Shown: positions 43,977 through 55,762 of the stretch, one piece after another | Numbering within the stretch: the first letter of the stretch is position 1 | How the letters are laid out: every line of letters starts with the position of its first letter | Assembly: GCA_036346375.1 (NCBI GenBank) | Contig: CM070512.1 | Location: 36,254,466-36,318,465 of the forward strand | Reading direction: 5' to 3' | DNA from: Guadua angustifolia | Lineage: Eukaryota; Streptophyta; Magnoliopsida; Poales; Poaceae | Length of the DNA: 64,000 nt | Notes under the pieces: generated by a model | What the model saw: only the letters and a program-made list of their open reading frames with translations | Told to the model about the DNA's origin: nothing | Databases searched by the model: none | Program-made: the position numbers and the translations under genes

Positions 43977-46900
43977 TGTAACGTCCCAAAATTGACCTAA
44001 ATTAAATTTTTGGAGTAATATGAATTTTTGTGAATTATTAAAAATTTATTTGCTTTTAATTGAAATTAAATTAAATATATCCTTCTCTTGAGATGATTCA
44101 ATATCATAAAAGTAATTATCATAAATAAATAGAAGTATTTTATTTAAGCTCTAAATGCCTTGAAATATTTTCTAGAATTTTTTCTAGAATTTTTTGGATA
44201 TTTTTAGTGCCCTAAATAATTACTTTGATTTACTAGATTTAATTTTATTAATAAAACCGGAAAAATCGCCAGCTACAGTATTGGGTCGTGCCCAACACTG
44301 TGCCGCGCCAGCCAAAACCCTAGCGCAGCCGATTCTGGTCCGTGCGATCTCCATCGAACGGTTGATATCAATCCGCGTCGCTTGCGCACGGGGTCCGTTG
44401 GATCCGCTTGACTCATCCGCTGGGATGCTGACGCATGGCACCGTATCGCCGAACCATTACCTTCTCCGCGCCGTCGGATCTCGATCGAACGATGCGATGG
44501 GACCGGACACATCGGGAGGGAGCGCCTGACGCGCCGCCGTCGCCATTGGCCGTCGTGGATCTTGTCAGAGATTTTGCGCGCAACTCGAGGCGTGTCTGAG
44601 TGGGTGAAATAGTCCTCTGTGCGCAGCACTTCACTCCGCTCCTTTTGCCACTTCTCTCGTGCACTGCCGCTCAGCGTAGGCCGCGTTAGAGCTTGCCGGA
44701 GTTGTTCCTCCCCACCACCTCGATTTTCTTCTCATCCCGCCGTCGTCCGCCGCTCTCCACCGCACTTGAGACCCTAAATGAGTTCACCGAGCCAAGACGC
44801 GTCGGGTGGGTTACTTCTTCACGCTGGAGAAGCTCGAAATCGCTGGCATCTGCTTCGTCTTCTCCAAGTCCGGTGACCAACGCCACCGTTCCTTCTTCGA
44901 TGCCTCGCAGCCCACCTCCGCCGTCAGATACCCATCGCACGACTGAGGTAGCGCCACGTCCTTCTCCCATAGAGTAACGTTTAAACGATATTAGTAGATC
45001 TTGGCCGTTAGATCTTAATCGGGCGGCTCTGAATAGGCCACAAAGGCTTGTGAATAGTAAACTGTCGGGGTAACCGTCGCTGTTGGATCTTCATCCGACC
45101 GCTCCGGTGCATCCACGTAGTGGTAGTTGTAGCGTTGAAAATGGCCGTTAGATCTGGAATGACCGGCTAGGATTGCGCCGCGTAGACTTGGACGCAATAG
45201 TCTGTGCGGGTAGCCGTCGCCGTTGGATTTCCATCCGACCGCGCCGGTGCGTCCACGTAGGCTTGTGAATAGCGAACTCTCCGAGTAGCAGCAGCCATAG
45301 ATTCTCGATCGCATTGCTATCAGAGTGTGCCCGCGTAGTCTGGCGAGGCGCAGCCGTCAGAAGATACCGACCATTGGATCTGAATCCAACGGTCGGGAGA
45401 ATCTGTGTCTGCGTGGCTTGATGCTTGCTTGCCGCGTGTCAGTCGCTGGGTGGTCCATGTACTGATCATCGGGCCCACTTGTCAGTGGGTGGACCAACGG
45501 GTGTGCTGACGTCGGCATGGCGTCACCAAGGCCCACATGTCAGTGGCCGAGAGCGACGTGGCTCGCTCTGGTGCTGACACGTGTCGCCGAGAGGATTAAT
45601 CCGGATTTTCAGTAGGAAAATAATAAGATTAAGTCGGTTTTTCTTTTATTAAATTTTCCAAAACTTGTATTGGCTATAACTTTTCCATCATAACTCGGAA
45701 TTGGGTGATTCCAGTGCCTAAAAATTTGCAAAAATATAAACTATTTATTAGTGAATTTTATTTTATTTTTAGAGTTGATCTTACTATCTGTATTGTGTAT
45801 TTATTGTGAAATTGCTTGATCTGAGTAGAATCCGAGTTCTTAGGAAGTTGCGGGAAGGATTTGAAGACCCGTCCGCAGGTTTCAGATCCGGATCAGCCGC
45901 TATTCAAGGCAAGTCGTGCTTTGACCATATTGTCCCCAGATTTCTAAAAATGTATTTCGATTCCATTATTGCATGCTAGGTTAACTAAGAATGACATCGA
46001 ATATTTTGGGTAAAGTAGTTATAATACCTGCCTTGTTAATACCACCTTGTGAATATTATTGTATGCCCTGAAAACCTTGTCACCCTAAGATGGTAAATTA
46101 TGTTGGTTGCTATATTCATGCCAACACGGGAGGCTAGACCGTGATTAGCTGCTTAGTATGCTGCGTGCGTTGAATAATTTCCAAATTCGCAAAAGAATAT
46201 TGACTAAGCAATTATGAAACGCATTTTGGAATATTGCGATGATGTCATGAGATGGAATTGGGGGTAGCAATCTGTGTGGTGCTACTCATGCAATGAAGTA
46301 GGCATTGACAAGTGTTGCATAAATGCAAACCGGGGTGGGAAATGATTTGGACCGGGGCAAGTGGCAAGGAGGCTTCGTGCCAGGTGGGCCTGTGTGGCAA
46401 CGGGATGTATTGAGGTTGTGAAGGCTGGGTGCCGAGAAGTATAAAACAGATGTCTTGCCCGGGACAGTTAAGGACTTCACCTTGCGAGCCTTTGATCTGA
46501 GTTACTCGTACAACCACTTGTCTGAAATGGGACAGACCTAGTCTAGTAGGGTTCTGATATCTTTCCTTTGACACCTCGGGGTGACAGTTACACAGGAGTG
46601 TAACCGTGTGGGGGAGCGTACCTATGCTACGGCTTGGTACCCATCCAACTGTATTAGCCTATTCTAAACTTTGGCTCTGAGTGAGGGAAGTGTTAGAAGG
46701 GCAATACTGGAGAGGTTCACTGGTTAAGTGTTAGCATCCGAAAGACTTTGTTGCAATCAATCGCCTGTGTGGTGAGCGACTGTATCCTGTGGATAAAGTG
46801 TACAGCCTCTGCAGAGCGTGTGTTAAATCTATTCGAATAGCCACGTCCGCGGTATTGGACAATGCTCGGGGATTACAGTCAAGGGTTAGATTTTCAAAAC

Positions 46901-47524
46901 AAAATGAGGATTGGGTGGCTGTGTGCCCAAGACTTATGGATTAAACTTGGGGCTGTGTGCCAAGCTCTTGGAAAACAAATTGAGAAACTAATTATTATAG
47001 TATTGGTTTTACCTCTTTTAATCTAATAGGATTACCTGTTAAAAGAAATGCCGCTTTATGCAAAATAACCACTTAAGCCCTTCCTTTGGAATAAGCCATG
47101 CATGTAGTAATAGAACTACATTTGTGCATGACTTGTTGAGTATGTTGTATACTCACCCTTGCTTCAACTACAACCTCAGAAGAAGAAGCGACACCAGCTT
47201 GGGAGGAGGAGATTAACGAAGATCCAGAGAATTAGGGTTGGGCCTAGTCGGTTGTTCTGTGGCAATATGAGGGTTCATTACTTTACTTTTGCTTCCGCCA
47301 TGAACTTGTGTTGCTTTTGTTATTTATCGCCCTGCGTGGTGAGTTAATGTAAGGTGACCATAAGGTCATGTAACTCGGTTATACTTATGTTTGAAGTACC
47401 TTATTATTAATTCTGCTGTATATGATTGTGGTACTTCAACTTGTTTATCCTGTGCGTACTAGCGTGATCCTGGACTAGTACAGAATACACAGACGGTCTG
47501 GATTTGCAGATTCGGGTCCCAACA
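43977..47524 (+). mobile_element. 3' LTR of gypsy element 1, 3548 bp
   Basis: Begins TGTAACGTCCCAAAATTG and ends GGTCCCAACA. From 44512 on it aligns with the 5' LTR. It contains the pyrimidine-rich gene-like leader zone (44500-45600), the block CCGCTTTATGCAAAAT near 47050 and the hairpin GAGTA(7 nt)TACTC at 47138-47154. No gene inside is convincing. Confidence 0.92.
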
Positions 47525-48240
47525 GGCGCCGCCTGGAGGTCCTTGGAGCTGACATACTCCACGACCTACTCCCTCGGTGTCGTCTGGACTGCAGTGGGCC
47601 ATCCACAACTTCATCTGCGGTGGTGACTCCATCACGCTGCTACATGTTTGCCCACCAGAGAGGTCGAGGCGGAAGCGGCGTAGATTCCAGCTCCAATGAG
47701 CGTCTGTGCGGTGGCGGGGCACCGAGGAAGGAGCCGAGGCGACGTCAGTGGCCTTGGGACGGCGCCAAGGTTCAAGGGGGGAGCTGAGGAGGTGTCGGGG
47801 CGGCGGCCGCGGTGCCGAGGGAGGAGGCGTCGAGGGCTTGGGGCAGTGGCTGCTGGAGGTCTGAGGTGGATTTCTTGATTTGGGGATCGGGAGGATTTGG
47901 CGATCCGATCGGACAATGGGGAGGTCTTCCAGTTCGAGGGTTGGGACCTCACCTTGCGTCGCGTCCTCTACGCCTGGTCTAATGGGCCGAAGTGCTAATT
48001 GCCGAGCGGGCCAAACCGATGGACTGTTGAATGCTGATCGAGTGGCAATGCGAATCGGTATTTCAGTGGAATCGGTTTCCAAAATCCAAAAACTGAACTG
48101 ACAACCGAAAACCAAACACAATCAAAATAAAAACCGAACCAAAAACTGAAAATGAAAAAAATCAAAATATTCGGTTAAATCGGTTTGATTCGGTTCGGTT
48201 TTTCGATTTCAGTTTAAAAATGCCCACCCCTAGCTAAGGT
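47525..48240. other. Chimeric stretch with gene debris
   Basis: Directly follows the 3' LTR. The left part contains a universal-stress-protein-like piece (separate entry). The middle (47700-47990) is GC-rich with long frames on both strands that look compositional. The right part (48050-48232) repeats AACCGAACC-type words and ends TGCCCACCCCTA; inverted this reads TAGGGGTGGGCA, reminiscent of hAT-type ends, but no left partner or target copy is visible. Confidence 0.35.
47574..47699 (+). pseudogene. Possible universal stress protein (USP) gene fragment
   Basis: One frame reads LQWAIHNFICGGDSITLLHV then CPPERSRRKRRR and stops at TGA 47697. Plant USP-domain proteins show A..WAL.N....GD...LLHV..P at the first helix and second strand, which this matches. 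The preceding strand (the usual VDES motif) is not recognisable and a stop lies just upstream. It is about 40 codons, so a fragment at best; recognition is from memory of the family pattern. Confidence 0.4.
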
Positions 48241-50652
48241 TTCAACATTGGTGAGACTGGTTACCACATCCAGGACCCCCCCTCTTGCACCATGTGAGAT
48301 TACCCATGCAAGGACAAGTTACCACAACATGGGACTCACACCACCACGAGTAGTACTAAAGTTTAGACATAATAAATTAATCAGCTAGGTCTGTCCTATA
48401 CTAGACTTGTGGGTGTATGAATGACTCAGTTCAAATGCTTGCAAGATTAAATCCTTAATTGACCAAGGCAAAACTAACTAAAAATTCACCATAACTATGA
48501 ACCATCAATTACCATAAAAAGCAATATGACCACCCAAATAACACATTGGCCCACCACAAATCCTTGTCACTTGCCTTAATCTAAATCATTTTACCACCCC
48601 GGTTGATTACCATGCACCACGTGCTATCAACAACAACATTGTATGACAACAACCGACATACAAGTTAATAAACATGTCCCATAGTCCATTAAGCAAGATT
48701 AGCCTTTTTCACATAAAATGATGACACATTGCATGGCTAAGCATACTACTTGGTTCTAGCTATCCCACATTGGCAATTATAGCTACAAACTAATATGAAA
48801 CCACTCTAGGGTGACAAATGGAATACGTCATATGACATGGCAAGGTGGATACATCTCAAAGTGGATGAATAAATATACCCAAATTAATTGAAACAAGTAA
48901 TAGTTAAATTAGCATGCAATACTTTAAAACAATAAAATGTTTAAAACATGGGTTCAACATGATCACATCACAACTTGCCTTCAAAGAATTCTGGATCCTG
49001 CTCTAGACCTGATTCTTGGGATGGCTCCTTGCTCACAAATTTCTCGGGCACTTCAACGTCTATGCAAAACAAGCGAAAACGCAATAAATATCAAAAATAG
49101 AGAGTAAAATCAACTCCAAAAATTAAATAAAATTCACCATTAAATAGAGCTCAATTTTATAAATTTTTAGAAATTACAATCACCTTAATAGAGTTCGTAT
49201 GAAGGAGAATGAACCCTTTAATTTTGAAATAAAAAAATAAAAAAATTAGAAAAACCCGAACTAGCCGAATTATTATTCTATTAGAAAAATGATTTATTGC
49301 ATCAGTAGACACGTGGCCCAATCAGAATGCGACATAAGTCACCAGCATATGGACATGGTCCACAACCGGTGCTGGTCCACCGTGGACTGGTAGCACTGTG
49401 CCCATGTGTCGGCTGACGTGAGCACAAACGTCAGCGGCAACACACAACGTGTGGCGGAAAGCAACTGTTAAAGCACATGGCGAAATCCCTCCCGTCTGAT
49501 TCAAAACAAGCGGTTGAGATTAGTGGATAGCTCTGGACACGCGCAAGCAGCAGACAACGCTATGCGGCTTGATCCATGCCTTGAAAAACAGATCGGACCG
49601 CTAGATCAAGGTAATGAGAACTGGCAACACAGCTACCTCGGATTGTGACACGTGGCAATCATCCAACAACATCCCAGATCCGACGAATTCTGGCAAAAGC
49701 GGTCAGGAGAAATGACACACACACATGACTGCATCCCGTGCATTGATTCTGGATCCGACGGTCACTGAGCTCCCGATGGTGTTCATGGCACGGTGGTGAG
49801 AACCTCACCGCAATAGAGAAGATGACAACGGCGACGATGAATGAGGGCAACTCCGACGATGTTAGCTTGCGGGTTTGGATGAGCTCGATGTGGCGAACAC
49901 GATGGATGTCTTGGTGATAGTGGAGATAGCTTAACGGCGGCAAACTCTCACGCGAAAGCTCGGCGGCAACCACTGGAACTATAGCGAGCTCCCGTGTAGC
50001 GCAGAGGCTTGGGGTGGAGTTTTCTAGGGCACCAGATGCATCGCGAGGAGAGGATTCCAACAGAACCAGTGGTGCCTTAAATAAACCCTTAGGGAGGCGT
50101 GTCAGGCAAGGTTTCTGTGGCAGATTTCACGGCGACAATAGAGTTCTATTTGGATATGGTGGCAGGGACGTAGCATAATCATAGCCAACCACGTGGACAT
50201 GATCCGACGACTCCAAAGCACACGCGACGCGGCAAGCTCTCGGGTGACGGATTTCAATCCAATGGCTCAGAATCAAAGCGGCTAGGGTTTGCGATGGGGT
50301 GGGCTGTGTGGGCCAACGGCGCAGGAAGAAATGGGCCGGGACCACTGGGCCTGGCCTAGAACTATTTAAAAGGATTTATAAAACCTTTTTTGAATAAATT
50401 AAATACCAAAAATTAGAAATAACAAAATAAAATATCAAAAATATCAGGAAAATTCCAAAAAATATTTTAAGGCATTTGGAACTCTAATAAAATATTCCCA
50501 GCAAAGGTTTATTTAAACTTTTCGCATTTTCCAAATAACTTCATAAATAGGTCATAAATCAATAAGTGCAAATTAATTCAAATAAATTCCAGAAAATTCA
50601 TAAAAATATAAAATGCATATTAATTTAATAAATACAAAATTGGGATGTTACA
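48241..50652 (-). mobile_element. Truncated gypsy LTR (minus orientation)
   Basis: The right end AAATTGGGATGTTACA is the inverted LTR start TGTAACATCCCAATTT. A GC-rich zone (49300-50340) and an AT-rich zone next to the start (50370-50640) follow the same order as in the solo LTRs. No matching left terminus or target copy of AGATC is found, so the left edge is approximate. I see no intact coding frame. Confidence 0.6.
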
Positions 50653-51577
50653 AGATCACCATCAAAAGCCTACAATGCACCAACACATGTCCATTTAGGG
50701 CTGTTTGTTTCAAATTTGGATTCTCTAAAAGTCGATTCTCAATTGTGGTTGTAGAAAGTGATTCTTCAAAAGTTTGAATCGAAGCACATATGAAGTGGAT
50801 TGTGGATTCTAGTGTATATGGGTGGCCGGATTGTGAGAATCGGATTCTAGAATCACTGTTTGTTTCGATTACGCTTTTGGGGCCGTAATCCGTAATCGGC
50901 TAAAACAAACAGGGCCTTAAGCTTTCATTGGCACATCCATTGCAGCACAACCACAATGAATGCAATGCCTATAAAAGTGGGCTCGGTTGGGCAGTCACCC
51001 CGTAAGGCTGGGCATGGATTTGCACGACATGAATGGGTATAAAAGCTTCTCACTTTGCTTTAGTTTAGGGTTTGCCTCACTTGTTTAGGGCTTGTAGACT
51101 TGTGGGAGGTGAGTCCCCTGCCACCCTCGCCTATTTTGGCTCACCATTGGTCAAATCGGCCTCCGCTACCGGCGGATCAGTCATCCTCGCTGTTGGATCC
51201 GCCAACCCCACCGTTGGATCTGTCTAATCACCATCGATTCCACCTCCCCCGCCATCGGACTCCACCACCCTGCCGCCATGAGGAAGGGGAAGAAGGGAAA
51301 GATGATGGGAGAGGGAGTGGGCAAGGATGAGAGAAAAGTTGAGAAGGACATTATTCTTCAAAGAGGCAGCATTGGTGTGGCGGCAAAGAACCCTATCTCC
51401 TATTAGTCCTCATGTCGGGTAGCTGTGTTGGCAAGAGTAAGGAAGCATCAGCCTGGGCCTGATGGGTTTACTGTCTGAATAGCGTCTAGTGTCTTGATGA
51501 GCATTGTTTTTGGAAGGCATCATGTAGTTAGAGTGGGGATTTAATAATAAGCTGCAATAAAGAACCTCTCAAGCTGC
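50653..51577. other. Unassigned DNA with a TATA-like box
   Basis: Contains the MITE at 50698-50916. Afterwards CCTATAAAAGTGGG (about 50968) could be a TATA box, and a frame at 51280-51345 starts MRKGKKGKMMGEG, but nothing links them to a recognisable gene. Confidence 0.3.
50698..50916. mobile_element. Tourist-like (PIF/Harbinger) MITE
   Basis: 219 bp between TTA (50695-50697) and TTA (50917-50919). The ends GGGCTGTTTGTTTCA and, inverted, GGCCCTGTTTGTTTTA are typical of Tourist-like MITEs. No coding. Confidence 0.75.
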
Positions 51578-51579
51578 TA

Positions 51580-51870
51580 CCTCCAATGATAAATATAAGG
51601 CCTATTTTCAATTTGCGCTAGGATTATGATGGCGTTGAAATTGAGAAAGGTATGAGAGAAAATTACTAAAATACCCCACGTAATTTTCTTGGAAAAATGA
51701 GAAAGAATAGTTTGTGTGTGTGGTAATGAATAAATGCTTATGGTTGAGAGAATAAACAGGGATATATATAGTATGAAACACCTTGTGTCCTTGTTAAATC
51801 TAAATGCAAGTCTCATATTTCTTAATAAGTTCATTTAAACTATAGGTCTTATATTTCTCAATTGAGGGAG
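51580..51870. mobile_element. Stowaway-like (Tc1/mariner) MITE
   Basis: 291 bp flanked by TA (51578-51579 and 51871-51872). The right end inverted is CTCCCTCAATTGAGAAATAT and the left is CCTCCAATGATAAATATAAG; they share CCTC, AAATATAAG and CCTAT in order. CTCCCTC with a TA target is the Stowaway signature. No coding. Confidence 0.7.
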
Positions 51871-51930
51871 TATTTAATAAATTGGATAGATAAGGAGAAA
51901 GCACTTCACACGCACGCTCCACATGCATGA

Positions 51931-54900
51931 TGTGAGACCCCAGATTTACCATCCGGAATCTCCTGTGTATTTCCGTACTAGTTCCAGATCAGTTGCTAGC
52001 ACACACAGCGAAGCAGTGATAATCATAACAAGAACAAAACGAAACAATAGCATAAATATAAAGTACCAACCACATGGCTATTTATTACATCTCCTGGTCA
52101 CATGACCAAAGTTCTCAGCAACGGAAACAAAAACAATAAGATAAAACCCAAAAGACACCACAGGCGACAACTAGGAGCGCGCGCTTAGTTATCTTGGCGA
52201 TCTCCAACGAACTCCTCATCATAGAACTCATTGCCCTCGACTGCATCTTGATAACTCTCTGATGACAAATTTTTGTGTAGCATGTGAGTACAAACATACT
52301 CCGCAAGTCTGGGAAAATGCATCATGTAGGGCTTTCCAAGGAAAAGCTTAATAGGGTTCCTTTGCATAAAGCCAAGTTTCATCAAACCTTACTTAATTAT
52401 AATTTTCACAAAGCACATTTTAACAAATATTTTAACAACTGAATATAAATATTATTCTAGCGAAGGTTCTAACCACCATCACTAGTATACAGGCTTATGA
52501 CTCTATCCATTATGATCAAAATAGGTTCCATCTACCTGATTGGCTCAATCCGCCAAATAAACATTCGAGAATTCTAACCACTCCCAAATCCCAAAAAAAA
52601 ACATCAGTTATTTTGAAAACCAAAACCAAGTCTACCAGTATGAAAGCATTCTTCGCTTTGCCTTTGACCGTAGGCACGGCTATTCGAATAGTTTTAACTC
52701 TGCAGAGGTGTACATCTTTACCCACAAGATATGATATTCTCTTGATGCCAAGCTATTAACACACTTCCTTAGGTGTGCCGGCAGAGATATCATGACAAGG
52801 CCTTTACAATGTATACGCCAAACCCGACTCATCCGCTGAGGTTTCACCACTGTTAGGGTTCCATCTACCCGATCTGAAGCCCCTCTTACGCAGTGGAAAT
52901 CGACTTGCCTCCATCTGGCACCCACATTCCACCAACTGGCTAGTTTAAGTTAGGTTTCTACAAATTATTGATCGAGTCATACCCATTATAGACTTGTGGT
53001 TGCACGGTAATGCTTAGAATGGACAAATAGCGTCGGTCCTTAAATTGATTCTGGCGGCTTTCACAAACGTAACCAAGGCTCCATCCGCACCCACCGACAA
53101 ACCATTCCGCCCCAATCTAAACTATTTTTATTTTATTTTTATTTTACAATCACAGCAGCAATCACCTTGCTACAGTTCCAATAAAACACATTTCAACAAC
53201 ATTTTAGGATTTATCCCACCATAGGCATTTTTAATCAACATCAATCCTAAGCATAGTCTAACGTACTAAACAAGGTTAATCACATGATACATGATTTCAT
53301 GATCAAATCTTAAGGTTACAAAGGCATGGTAATCAAACAGCAAGAATGTCATTTCGAAATGGGTATAACTAACATCTTATATTTTAACATTATCAGTTTA
53401 TATAAATAGCCATGTATGTTGCAAATATTTTATAAAACAGTTATAAACAATGAGATCAACGTGTATCAAGGAGACTTGCCTTCGTCGATGAAGTGCGCTT
53501 GCTGATACGAGGTCTTCTCCTTAAATCGGCGGATTTACGATCGCTTTCCGACTACGCGCAAAATGGTACACGAAATGAATAAAATAAAATAAACAGAAAC
53601 TAAAAATTATAATAAAAATACTTGCAGATAGAGGATGAATTTAGATGAATTTAGCAATTGGAATCACTCGATTCGGAGTTACGACGGAGGAGAAACAATT
53701 ATTTGAATTATGTCGGATTGGAAAATAGAAAATCCGAGAATATTCTTTTGGCATCTTTTCTTTTTCCCCATTTTCTGATTTTTCCTGAGCCACTTACACA
53801 CGGGCCCCACTCGTCATAGACTCAAGCTTCTTCTCCATGAGCTCTGTGCAGAGAAGACATGGAGTAGCGCCAGAGGAAAAAGAAGTGGCGCCGAGGGGAA
53901 GAGGGCTCACGGCCAGAGGCTGGGAAACGGCGGTGACCGGCAAACCGACGGAGGACGACTGAGGGCGGCCGGGCAGCAGGCCTTGGTATTGGCGCCATGA
54001 CGACGAACTGGGCCAACAGGCGCCTGCGGCCTTACGAGGCGTGGGCGACTCTACCGAGGCGGCGGTGCGGCTTTCAGAAATATGGTGGCGGCGCTGACGG
54101 CAACACGCGGCGAGAGAGGCAACGGCGCGGCAAAAACTGACTACCAAAAACAAGCCGACGACACGACGGCCAAAACCACTCTAAAACGGGAATTTCTCAA
54201 AACTAAGATGAGCACGGGATAGCTAGCATCAAGGGGAGTCTATGGGTGCAAGGAATTGAATTGATTCGTACCCAAATGGGAGAAATCGACGACGAACGGA
54301 GCGACGACCAACGATGAACAAACTCGAAATACGGGGTCAAACTGCAACGAAAATCAAATCTGATTGAATGGTTGTGATCACGGAAGCAAAAGGCACAAAG
54401 TGACGTGGTTGGTTTACCTAAAACTCACCGGAGCAAAAGATGGCTCGCCGGTGTCTTTGGTGAACGCCGGGCTGCGGTTTTCATGAGTTTTGGGAAGGGA
54501 AACGGCACTAAATCGATGGGGTAAGGTGAGCACAGGGTAGAGGACAGCAAGATGAAACTTTTGAGTACTCGCACGTCCGGTGAGGTGAAGTAACACCCGA
54601 GATAATGGCCGAGCAATAAATCGTCATTATCGCTTAATTGCGGCCGTTTCGCTCGGATTAAAGAGGGGTAACAGCAGGGCATTTGTTCTCCATTACGACG
54701 CCGTCGCAATGCTTCAGCTCCCACATGATTTGGTGCAGCACATAAAGAGATATGAGGATTTGAAAATGAGGCTAGACATGGAGTTGAGGAAGATGAACAG
54801 TGCTGTCACTTTGGGGAAGATGAACCGTGCGGATTTTAAAGCACGCAAGATAAAATTGATAACAAGATCCAAAAATACCGGAAATGATCCTAAAAATCCT

Positions 54901-55296
54901 AAACAATAAGATTTAACCAAATAAAATTGGTTTCACTATTTTTGGATGAACTTTGGAATTTAGATTATTTCGGGACGAAAATAATGGATTTGATAAAAGC
55001 GCGAGAGATAAAATACCAGAGGGATTCTATAAATATTGGAAACATTTCCAAAATCATTATAGAATATTTGAAACCTAATTCAATAGATTTTGAGATTTTT
55101 GGAGCATTTTGGAACTCGGGTGAAAATTCGAATAAGGACCGAATTTAGAATTTTGACTTTGCGGATGATAAAGAATTGAACTCCAATTTTGGAAGGATAT
55201 GGATGCCAGGTTAGTAGAACACCAAAAAAATCCAAATTTTGAATTTAATTTATTTTAAAATAATTTTTGAAGCAACAGAAAATTTGGGATGTCACA
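51931..55296 (-). mobile_element. Solo LTR of a gypsy element (minus orientation), 3366 bp
   Basis: Left end TGTGAGACCCCAG, right end TTGGGATGTCACA. Flanks CATGA (51926-51930) and CATGC (55297-55301) match at four of five bases, so the target duplication is imperfect or mutated. It has the hairpin GAGTA(6 nt)TACTC at 52286-52301 and the GCATAAAGCC block nearby. The GC-rich zone 53800-54720 is the likely leader side. No gag or pol. Confidence 0.8.
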
Positions 55297-55301
55297 CATG
55301 C

Positions 55302-55762
55302 TCATCCACTACGTACACTAAGAATTTTGCAGAGGCATGGCGACCTCATAGAGCGCGGGCATGCACTCTCCCACCAAATAAACAAGCGTGTGTGCATTCT
55401 GATTAAATGTGGCATACTATGTTGATCCTATGGATTGAACCTGGGTGGGTGAGAATGCATATGCATTCCAGTATCTAGGACATCTTCACGTTCGCATATG
55501 CTATGCGGGGCTCACATTTCAACCAAGGGCTATGCCAAGGCATCAAAGGCTTCATTTTGGGTTCGGTGTTTCCTACACCAACCATTTTTATGGTGGATTC
55601 GATTTTGGCTTAGAACCTTCATTCTCTCAAGCATGTTACATTTCGGTCAATGTGGTCTGGTGATGACAATCTAGAAGCAGAGGCTGCTATTGGAAAGGCA
55701 CTTAATCCTAACCATCCATCATTTGATTTGATTAGGTGGTACTGGTTGGGTCAGACGAAGAC
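55302..55762. other. Unassigned DNA between a solo LTR and gypsy element 2
   Basis: A 72-codon frame (55445-55663) reads HFGFGVSYTNHFYGGFDFG. I do not recognise it and its neighbourhood gives no splice or regulatory support. No repeats seen. Confidence 0.3.

Noticed and set aside
47459..48121. 220-codon minus-strand frame across the LTR end and the debris
   Set aside because: It spans an element boundary, so it cannot be an ancestral gene; Pro/Ser composition follows GC content.
53794..54153. 119-codon minus-strand frame
   Set aside because: GC-rich zone inside a solo LTR with several overlapping open frames; no recognisable domain.
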